DNA from: an uncultured Pirellulaceae bacterium
Lineage (GTDB): Bacteria > Planctomycetota > Planctomycetia > Pirellulales > Pirellulaceae
Assembly: GCA_937929805.1 (NCBI GenBank)
Contig: CALFUT010000043.1
Coordinates: 1-51,142 of the forward strand
Length of the DNA: 51,142 bases
Direction: 5' to 3'
Position numbers and translations under genes: made by a program. Position 1 is the first letter of the stretch; the number at the start of each line of letters is the position of its first letter. The notes under the pieces were generated by a model, which was not told the origin of the DNA, did not search any database, and worked only from the letters and a program-made list of their open reading frames with translations. Below are positions 45,376 through 51,142 of the stretch, piece by piece.

Positions 45376-45771
45376 TTACCAAATTTCGCACAAAACTTCG
45401 CCGCCAACTTTCTGTTGACGAGCTTCTCGATCGCTCATCACGCCCTTGCTGGTACTGAGAATCGAAATCCCCAGCCCGTTGAGCACGGGACGCAAATCCT
45501 TGGCACTTGAGTACACTCTGCAGCCGGGCTTGCTGACCCGTTTAACGTGACGGATCACGTTTTCACCGCTTGGGCCGTACTTCAGATCAATGTGCAACTG
45601 GCCAACAGGCTTTGCTTCTTCGCTTTTCCAATCCCAGATGTAACCTTCGCGCTTGAGCACGTCAGCCACGCCGGTCTTTACCTTTGAGATTGGCATTTCC
45701 ACGTGAGGCCGTTCAACACTTACCGCATTGCGGATACGAGTAAGCATGTCAGCTATTGGGTCGGTCATCAT
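45376..45771 (-). CDS. rpsH: Ribosomal protein S8
   Basis: This is a 131-residue small-subunit protein that binds 16S rRNA; in other bacteria it can also repress translation of its own operon. The family start is [14 protein letters not shown], and the C-terminal [19 protein letters not shown] is typical. Two adjacent ATG codons (45769-45771 and 45766-45768) follow a GAAGGAAAC ribosome binding site; the first is preferred for spacing. An upstream extension to 45804 is not part of the family. Confidence 0.96.
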   Translation of the reverse strand: MMTDPIADMLTRIRNAVSVERPHVEMPISKVKTGVADVLKREGYIWDWKSEEAKPVGQLHIDLKYGPSGENVIRHVKRVSKPGCRVYSSAKDLRPVLNGLGISILSTSKGVMSDREARQQKVGGEVLCEIW

Positions 45772-45797
45772 AGTCGCTTGTTTCCTTCTTCTTTGCC

Positions 45798-45983
45798 TTA
45801 CCAACTGGCCTTGCGAACGCCGGGAATCATCCCGCGGTCGGCAAGGTTACGAAAGCAGATCCGACAAATTCCGAATTTTCGATATACCGCGCGAGGTCGA
45901 CCGCACAACTTGCATCGTCGTTCCCTGCGAACCGGATACTTCGGTTCACGATTCGCCTTGGCGATTTTTGATTTTCTTGCCAC
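45798..45983 (-). CDS. rpsN: Ribosomal protein S14, zinc-binding short form
   Basis: This is a 61-residue protein. The short type with two Cys pairs is clear: CKLC and CRIC, spaced by 12 residues (CxxC-X12-CxxC), with [16 protein letters not shown] at the end. The longer zinc-free form is not seen here. It sits between rplE and rpsH, as in many operons. Confidence 0.97.
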   Translation of the reverse strand: MARKSKIAKANREPKYPVRRERRCKLCGRPRAVYRKFGICRICFRNLADRGMIPGVRKASW

Positions 45984-46062
45984 AGCAGAAAGCCTGTTCG
46001 AGTTTCTTATTTCCAGTTAATCGTTTGCTTGAATTAATACCAAGCTCCACTTGATTTTTAAA

Positions 46063-46623
46063 TCAAGCAGCGTCCTTCTTCTGATCTTTGAAAGGCATCC
46101 CGAACATGCGAAGCAGTTCGCGGCCTTCATGGTCGTCATCGGTCGAGGTAACGAACACAATGTTCATCCCCTGCGTCCGAGTAAATTTGTCTGCGTTAAG
46201 TTCCGGGAACACACCGTACTCGGTCAGCCCCAGACTGTAGTTTCCACGACCGTCGAACGCCTTGGCACTGATGCCTCGGAAGTCACGAACTCGTGGCAGA
46301 ACCAACGTGCACAAACGATCGACGAATTCATACATCTGATCGCCTCGCAGCGTTACCTTACAACCGATCGCCTGACCTTCACGCAAGCGGAAGTTCGCGA
46401 TCGATTTACGAGCCTTGGTCAGAACCGGCTTTTGACCGGCAATCAAACCCAACGCTTCGCTTGCGTCCTGCAAATCCTTCTTTTCCTGCGTGGCTGATCC
46501 AACGCCCATGTTGATCACAACCTTTTTCAGGCGCGGCAACGACATGACGTTCTTGCGTCCACACAGATCTGCCAACTTTGGCAAAATTTCACTATCGTAT
46601 TGTTCTCGAAGTCGAGCAGCCAT
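46063..46623 (-). CDS. rplE: Ribosomal protein L5
   Basis: This is a 186-residue protein that binds 5S rRNA and contacts the P-site tRNA. Diagnostic parts are NVMSLPRLKKVVINMGVG, KPVLTKARKSIANFRLREG and RDFRGISAKAFDGRGNYSLG. The usual neighbour on the upstream side is rplX (L24), but only 108 nt lie between this gene and rplN, too few to hold it. Confidence 0.97.
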   Translation of the reverse strand: MAARLREQYDSEILPKLADLCGRKNVMSLPRLKKVVINMGVGSATQEKKDLQDASEALGLIAGQKPVLTKARKSIANFRLREGQAIGCKVTLRGDQMYEFVDRLCTLVLPRVRDFRGISAKAFDGRGNYSLGLTEYGVFPELNADKFTRTQGMNIVFVTSTDDDHEGRELLRMFGMPFKDQKKDAA

Positions 46624-46731
46624 AATCTCACTTTGTCAGTTCGGGTCGCTGATGATTCCAGCAACCGTGCTTCACTGTCCAATTGTACGTTTCGTGTCTT
46701 CTAAGCGTTCTTAAGCGGAACCGAATCCGGC

Positions 46732-47100
46732 TTAGATCACTTCATTCGCCAAGCTGACGATCTTCATGTAATTCTTTTCCCGTAACTCACGAGCCACCGC
46801 ACCAAAGATGCGAGTTCCACGAGGGTTGCGGTCGGTGTCGATAATTACCGCAGCGTTGTCATCAAACTTGATGTAGCTGCCGTCATCCCGACGTGTTCCT
46901 TTGCGAGCTCGCACGACGACCGCACGAACCACGGATTTCTTCTTGATGTCGCTGCCGGGAATAACGCTTTTCACGCTACACACAATCACATCGCCCAAAC
47001 CCGCGTACCGGCGACGAGAGCCACCAAGAACCTTGATGCACATGATTTCACGTGCGCCAGTGTTGTCAGCAACCTGCAATCTTGTTTCTGCTTGAATCAT
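46732..47100 (-). CDS. rplN: Ribosomal protein L14
   Basis: This is a 122-residue protein of the large subunit, close to the interface with the small subunit. It begins [19 protein letters not shown], contains [16 protein letters not shown] and [19 protein letters not shown], and ends [18 protein letters not shown]-like, all typical. It has normal length. The next gene in transcription is rplE, without rplX between. Confidence 0.97.
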   Translation of the reverse strand: MIQAETRLQVADNTGAREIMCIKVLGGSRRRYAGLGDVIVCSVKSVIPGSDIKKKSVVRAVVVRARKGTRRDDGSYIKFDDNAAVIIDTDRNPRGTRIFGAVARELREKNYMKIVSLANEVI

Positions 47101-47196
47101 GACGGATCAACCAATTTTCTGTTTCTGTTTGCGCGCCCGGTGGTTTAAGGCAACGCCATCTCGCGTGTTTTGACCTGAGTGTTTTCTCAGCTAAAC

Positions 47197-47517
47197 CTAA
47201 GCTTCCGGCTCGACCTCTGACGACAACTGCTCTTTTTGCTTTCGAGCAGCTCGAACAGCAGCTAAGTCAACTTCGGTGCTCTTCTCGATTACCTTGACCA
47301 GCGTCCATCGCTTCTTCTTCGAAAGCGGAGCCGATTCGATAATTTGAACAATATCGCCTTCGTTTGATTCGTTCTCCTCATCATGCACATAGCAAGTCGT
47401 ACGATCACGGAAAATCTTTCCGTACTTCGCGTGACGAACCAGACGTGGAATCTGAACGACTCGCGTTTTGGACATCTTGTCGCTTTTGACACGTCCTGTC
47501 AGAAGTCGTTTAGGCAT
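47197..47517 (-). CDS. rpsQ: Ribosomal protein S17
   Basis: This is a 106-residue small-subunit protein. The OB-fold core is recognisable: GRVKSDKMSKTRVVQI at the start, KYGKIFRDRTTCYVHDE and GDIVQIIESAPLSKKKRW. The family normally has 80-90 residues. The extra 20 or so at the C-terminus are charged (AAVRAARKQKEQLSSEVEPEA-type) and look like a flexible tail. Confidence 0.95.
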   Translation of the reverse strand: MPKRLLTGRVKSDKMSKTRVVQIPRLVRHAKYGKIFRDRTTCYVHDEENESNEGDIVQIIESAPLSKKKRWTLVKVIEKSTEVDLAAVRAARKQKEQLSSEVEPEA

Positions 47518-47602
47518 TTAACTACTCACTCGTTATTTATCTGTTTGTTTTGTTTGGCGAAGGCCGTGTTTGTTTTGATTACGACCAAGCAATCCGAAGT
47601 AC

Positions 47603-47815
47603 TTACGCGGACGCAGCCGCCGCTTTCTTTTCACGTTCCGTTTGCAACGTTTTGATCTGAGCAACCAACCGACGTTGACGACGCAATTCCGACGGCACGT
47701 CCAAACGCTCAGTCTGGGCCTGCACTCGCAAGCGGAACAGAGTCTGACAGGCCTCTTTCAAGACCGCAGCCATCTGTTCGTCACTCATCTCTCGTAGTTC
47801 TTTAATTGTCGCCAT
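47603..47815 (-). CDS. rpmC: Ribosomal protein L29
   Basis: This is a 70-residue, all-helical protein at the exit tunnel, near the docking site of SRP and trigger factor. The start TIKELREMSDEQMAAVLKE, the middle LFRLRVQAQTERLDVPSELR and the closing helix RLVAQIKTLQTERE fit the family. It lies in the standard position between rplP and rpsQ. Confidence 0.95.
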   Translation of the reverse strand: MATIKELREMSDEQMAAVLKEACQTLFRLRVQAQTERLDVPSELRRQRRLVAQIKTLQTEREKKAAAASA

Positions 47816-47904
47816 GATCTAATCCGAGTCGCACAATTGTGCTTTTTCAAATCGAGTTATCTTGTCGTTAGTCTTTTTCAGGAACAGCTTTCGCCGCTCC
47901 AGCA

Positions 47905-48321
47905 TCACATCAAGCGTCGCTTCACCATTCGAACCTTGAAGGGCATCTTATGAGCCAAGCGTGCGAAACAAATTTTCGCCTGCTGCTCGGTAACACCCGA
48001 CAATTCGTACAAAATGGTTCCGGGGCGAATAGTGGCAACCCAATACTCAGGTTCACCCTTACCTTTACCCATTCGAGTTTCCAACGGAGTCGAAGTGATC
48101 GACCGATGTGGAAACACGCGGATGTAAAGTTTTCCTTCGCCACGAATATACTGCTGAGCAGCGATACGTCCCGCTTCGATAGTTTGCGCTTTCAACCAAC
48201 CAGTATCCAGCGACTGAAGGCCAAAGTCGCCGAAGACGACCTTGTTGCCCCGAGAGGCATTACCTTTTATATGCCCTCTTTGGACCTTTCGATGCTTGAC
48301 CCTTTTCGGCATCTGAGCCAT
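47905..48321 (-). CDS. rplP: Ribosomal protein L16
   Basis: This is a 138-residue protein at the A-site side of the large subunit. The N-terminus MPKRVKHRKVQRG and the segments GDFGLQSLDTGWLKAQTIEA, RVFPHRSITSTPLETRMGKG and PEYWVATIRPGTILYE are diagnostic. The ATG at 48321 is preceded by GGAG at 9-nt spacing. The first 62 nt of the gene overlap the 3' end of rpsC in another frame. Confidence 0.96.
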   Translation of the reverse strand: MAQMPKRVKHRKVQRGHIKGNASRGNKVVFGDFGLQSLDTGWLKAQTIEAGRIAAQQYIRGEGKLYIRVFPHRSITSTPLETRMGKGKGEPEYWVATIRPGTILYELSGVTEQQAKICFARLAHKMPFKVRMVKRRLM

Positions 48322-48967
48322 TGGTCTCGTCTCCGTAATTACCCTGGTTAATCCAAACTTGTATCCCGATATGTCCCTGCGGAGTCATCGCTTCGGTGAA
48401 ACCGTAGCTGATCTTCGCACGGATCGTGCTCAATGGAATTGAGCCTGAAATTTCTTTTTCACGGCGAGCCATTTCAGCACCGCCCAATCGCCCAGCCATT
48501 TGGATCTTCACCCCTTTGGCTCCGGCACTCATTGTTTCTTCAGCAGCCCGCTTCATCGTTCGACGAAAGCTTGCTCTTCGCGAAAGCTGCTCGGCGATCT
48601 TGACTGCGACCAACTGGGCCTGCAAGTCAGGTCGAGCAACCTCTTCGACTTTCAAATTGATGCGGCGACCAATCAGGTTTTGCATCTCGTTTTGCAGACG
48701 CTCAACCTCTTGACCCTTCTTCCCGATAATCAAACCAGGTCGAGCCACAAACAGCGTGACCTTAACTTCGTCACGAGTCCGCTCAATCTCAACGCGATCA
48801 ATCCCTGCAGACTTGTAGTTCTGCGTCGGATGCTTGTTAACGAAAGCGCGAATCTTTTGATCTTCCACCAACAGCGTCGCGAACTCGGCCTTGGGTGCAT
48901 ACCAACGACTTTTCCAGTCCTCGTTGATGCCCGTCCGGAACGCGATCGGATTTACTTTTTGTCCCAT
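48260..48967 (-). CDS. rpsC: Ribosomal protein S3
   Basis: This is a 235-residue protein at the mRNA entry of the small subunit. The start MGQKVNPIAFRTGI, the KH-domain GxxG loop LIIGKKGQEVERLQNE, and the C-domain LGGAEMARREKEISGSIPLSTIRAKI are typical. Its C-terminal tail (GNYGDETNGSDAEKG and a basic end) runs 62 nt into the rplP reading frame. The part of the tail before the overlap encodes the rplP ribosome binding site. Confidence 0.96.
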   Translation of the reverse strand: MGQKVNPIAFRTGINEDWKSRWYAPKAEFATLLVEDQKIRAFVNKHPTQNYKSAGIDRVEIERTRDEVKVTLFVARPGLIIGKKGQEVERLQNEMQNLIGRRINLKVEEVARPDLQAQLVAVKIAEQLSRRASFRRTMKRAAEETMSAGAKGVKIQMAGRLGGAEMARREKEISGSIPLSTIRAKISYGFTEAMTPQGHIGIQVWINQGNYGDETNGSDAEKGQASKGPKRAYKR

Positions 48968-49053
48968 AATTAACTCGCCAAAGCGGTTGTTGTTTGTTTT
49001 GGTTCTTGCCGTGTTTTGAATTTGCCCGCCGGCAATGCGATTAACGCTGAATT

Positions 49054-49401
49054 TTAAACTTGGTCCAATGTGACCCGGATGTGCGACATTCGCTTCTTGA
49101 TCATGAACGCCATTCCACGAGCACGAGGGCGAATTCGCTTGAACATCGGCCCGCCGTCAATGCAAGCTTCCGAGATGAACAAGTCACGCTCGTCAACAAT
49201 CCGACCGGGATTCTGATCGGGATCTTGAGCATTCGCCAACGCTGTGCGAATCACTTTTTCCAACATGCGAGCCCCACGCTGAGGCTGATATCGAAGGATA
49301 TCAAGCGCTTCGTCCACGAACTTACCACGAACCATGTTCGCCAGCGGACGCACCTTACTGGGACTGATTCGAGCGTATCGATGTTTTGATTGAAATGACA
49401 T
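49054..49401 (-). CDS. rplV: Ribosomal protein L22
   Basis: This is a 115-residue protein lining the peptide exit tunnel. The start KHRYARISPSKVRPLANMVR, the core DEALDILRYQPQRGARMLEK and the tunnel loop region ending RIRPRARGMAFMIKKRMSHI are typical. It is in the standard position between rpsS and rpsC. Confidence 0.97.
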   Translation of the reverse strand: MSFQSKHRYARISPSKVRPLANMVRGKFVDEALDILRYQPQRGARMLEKVIRTALANAQDPDQNPGRIVDERDLFISEACIDGGPMFKRIRPRARGMAFMIKKRMSHIRVTLDQV

Positions 49402-49491
49402 AACTACTTGCTCTGCCGAACTTGAATGGTTGAACAGAAATTGATTTGTAAAAACGAGGACCTTGAATCAGGCGACCACCGCAATGCTGAC

Positions 49492-49758
49492 CTAACGCTT
49501 TCCGCCGCCGTGACCTTTGAAGGTTCGCGATGGAGCAAACTCGCCCAACTTGTGGCCGACCATATCCTCTGTCACCAACACCTTCACGTGCTGACGACCA
49601 TTGTGAATCATGAACGTGTATCCAATGAACTCAGGAACCACGGTGCACGCACGAGCCCATGTCTTGATAGGCTCACGGCTACCGGCCGCCTCAGCTTTTT
49701 CCACTTTACGGAACAGCTTCTCGTCGACGAACGGTCCCTTTTTCTGCGATCTACTCAT
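49492..49758 (-). CDS. rpsS: Ribosomal protein S19
   Basis: This is an 88-residue protein at the head of the small subunit, forming a complex with S13. [40 protein letters not shown] and the end [17 protein letters not shown] are characteristic. rplB ends 12 nt upstream. Confidence 0.97.
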   Translation of the reverse strand: MSRSQKKGPFVDEKLFRKVEKAEAAGSREPIKTWARACTVVPEFIGYTFMIHNGRQHVKVLVTEDMVGHKLGEFAPSRTFKGHGGGKR

Positions 49759-49770
49759 CTAAGCTATTCC

Positions 49771-50628
49771 TTATTTGACCTTCAACTGACCGTAACGCTT
49801 CGACTTCCGACGACGAACAATCGCGGCATTCGACGCTTTGGCCAGCTTTCGAGTACGGCCACCTTTGGCCGGCACACCCGAAGGACTGACTGGATGACGA
49901 CCACCCTTAGTACGACCCTCACCACCACCATGCGGGTGATCGATCGGGTTCATCGCGGTACCACGAACGTGAGGACGACGCCCCAACCAACGCGAGCGAC
50001 CAGCCTTGCCCAAACGAATTGAGCTGTGCTCTGAATTACCAACCTTACCGACCGTCGCACGACACGCCGAAGGAACTCGGCGGATCTCACCACTCGGTAG
50101 AGAAATCTGAGCCCACTTCGCCTCACGAGCCATCAAGACCGCGTTGACTCCTGCACTGCGACACAAAATGGCACCTTGGCCGGGCCGCATCTCAATGTTG
50201 TGAATCACAGTCGCAAGCGGAATGTTCTTCAGCGGAAGGCAGTTACCAACAGTCGGCGTCGCATTCTCGCCACTGTTCAACACATCGCCAGCCTTCAAAC
50301 CATCCGGAGCAATAATGTATCGCTTTTCGCCGTCGACGTACTTCAGCAATGCAATGCGAGCACTTCGGTTCGGATCATACTGCACCGAATCAACCACTGC
50401 GTTCACGCCATCTTTGTCTCGCTTGAAATCAATCACGCGATAACGACGCTTGTGACCACCACCGCGATGACGGCATGTGATCTTACCTTGGTTATTCCGA
50501 CCTGATCCACGCACCATCGGACGCAACAAGCTCTTTTCGACCTTGTAGCCCTTGGTCAGATCCTTGAAGTCACTGACACTGGCGTCGCGCCGACCGGCAG
50601 ACGTCGGTTTGTACTTTCGAATTCCCAT
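49771..50628 (-). CDS. rplB: Ribosomal protein L2
   Basis: This is a 285-residue core protein of the large subunit needed for peptidyl transfer and subunit association. The start [20 protein letters not shown], the [20 protein letters not shown] block, and the conserved [18 protein letters not shown] with its His near the catalytic centre are present. It has normal length. Confidence 0.98.
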   Translation of the reverse strand: MGIRKYKPTSAGRRDASVSDFKDLTKGYKVEKSLLRPMVRGSGRNNQGKITCRHRGGGHKRRYRVIDFKRDKDGVNAVVDSVQYDPNRSARIALLKYVDGEKRYIIAPDGLKAGDVLNSGENATPTVGNCLPLKNIPLATVIHNIEMRPGQGAILCRSAGVNAVLMAREAKWAQISLPSGEIRRVPSACRATVGKVGNSEHSSIRLGKAGRSRWLGRRPHVRGTAMNPIDHPHGGGEGRTKGGRHPVSPSGVPAKGGRTRKLAKASNAAIVRRRKSKRYGQLKVK

Positions 50629-50721
50629 GAAACTATACCTGTATTTTTCTTCGACTGAGCGTCGCTCACCTAAACCGGCTTACAACGACCCGGCAATCCA
50701 TCAACTGCAAACCAAGAACGA

Positions 50722-51057
50722 CTAGAAGAAGTCGATCTTATGATCCGCATCCAACCGAACGATCGCCTTCTTCCAATCTTTCGTACGACCAGCCGTGAAG
50801 CGATATCGCCGAGGCTTACCCTTGCGAGTCTGCGTCGAAACGCCAACAACCTTCACTTCAAACAACTGCTCAATCGCCTTCTTGATGTCCGTCTTTGTTG
50901 CCAACGGATTCACCTTGAACGTGTACTGATTCAGCTCGTCCGCCTGAAACATCCCCTTCTCAGTCACCATCGGCTTGACGATGACCTGATGAGGCTCCAG
51001 CACCAACTTTGGCGGCAATGCCGGCTTTCGATTTTTCTTTGTTACGACTCGAGCCAT
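50722..51057 (-). CDS. rplW: Ribosomal protein L23
   Basis: This is a 111-residue protein at the tunnel exit and the docking point of trigger factor and SRP. The segment LEPHQVIVKPMVTEKGM and the loop KVNPLATKTDIKKAIEQLF with VSTQTRKGKPRRY are typical. The short basic N-terminal extension (MARVVTKKNRKPALPPK) is a little longer than in E. coli. rplB follows 93 nt downstream. Confidence 0.96.
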   Translation of the reverse strand: MARVVTKKNRKPALPPKLVLEPHQVIVKPMVTEKGMFQADELNQYTFKVNPLATKTDIKKAIEQLFEVKVVGVSTQTRKGKPRRYRFTAGRTKDWKKAIVRLDADHKIDFF

Positions 51058-51122
51058 CTCGAACTCCGCTATCTGCGATTCACTTTTTCAATTCAACCAA
51101 CAACACCTCAACCGAACGTCGA

Positions 51123-51142
51123 TCAAGAAGCCGCTGACTCCT
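51123..51142 (-). CDS. rplD: Probable C-terminal end of ribosomal protein L4
   Basis: Only the last six codons can be in the window: on the minus strand they read ESAAS followed by TGA at 51123-51125. The assignment rests on the usual operon order (rplC, rplD, rplW), not on a recognisable motif, so it is tentative. Confidence 0.35.

Overview
The window looks like a chromosomal segment of a planctomycete, most likely a marine, Rhodopirellula-like member of the Pirellulaceae. This is inferred from gene content, not from a marker phylogeny. The clues are a PEP-CTERM protein, a DUF1559 prepilin-like protein, a SUMF1-domain protein, a secreted GH16 beta-glucanase, a DUF3467 protein, several signal-peptide proteins of unknown function, long spacers even inside the ribosomal operon, and several families of palindromic intergenic repeats. 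No tRNA, rRNA, CRISPR array, transposase, integrase or prophage gene was recognised.

Layout. 1-3.4 kb: tail of a sugar-phosphate isomerase/epimerase-like gene, then three leftward genes for exported proteins (PEP-CTERM, unknown, GH16). 3.6-8 kb: pyruvate carboxylase followed by biotin-protein ligase, an enzyme beside the ligase able to biotinylate it. 8.2-11.8 kb: an SH3-like exported protein, then methionine aminopeptidase with a membrane protein 1 nt downstream. 12-16.7 kb: leuS, mutY and a cupin. 16.7-19.2 kb: a DUF1559 gene broken by two in-frame TGA codons and a SUMF1-domain protein. 19.4-25.3 kb: DUF3467, pgk, an atypical Nramp-like transporter, a rhomboid protease and a PDZ protein. 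25.7-28.8 kb: a glycosyltransferase-like protein, a duplicated repeat module, a TPR-like protein and a methyltransferase. 29-31.9 kb: gap, an OsmC-like protein and a convergent OxyR. 32.5-36 kb: the succinate dehydrogenase operon (cytochrome b, flavoprotein, iron-sulfur subunits). 36-41.3 kb: a small exported protein, an FtsK translocase with an acidic tail, and a divergent SET-domain/methyltransferase pair. 41.4-51.1 kb: a leftward S10-spc ribosomal protein operon from the end of (probable) rplD through secY, ending at a strong terminator.

Functional themes. Central carbon metabolism is well represented (pyc, pgk, gap, sdh). Translation is represented by leuS, map and 16 complete ribosomal protein genes plus secY. 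The operon keeps the usual order, but rplX (L24) is missing between rplN and rplE, and rpmD (L30) between rpsE and rplO. map is not beside secY.

Points for a second look: palindromic repeat families, one of which supplies the apparent start region of birA; a tandemly duplicated repeat module at 27.1-27.4 kb; Glu replacing the catalytic Asp in MutY; the double TGA in the DUF1559 gene; the Nramp-like protein lacking the metal-site motifs; the acidic tail of FtsK; the missing rplX; and a 62-nt rpsC/rplP coding overlap. I did not find a gene cluster that I could defend as a wholly new system.
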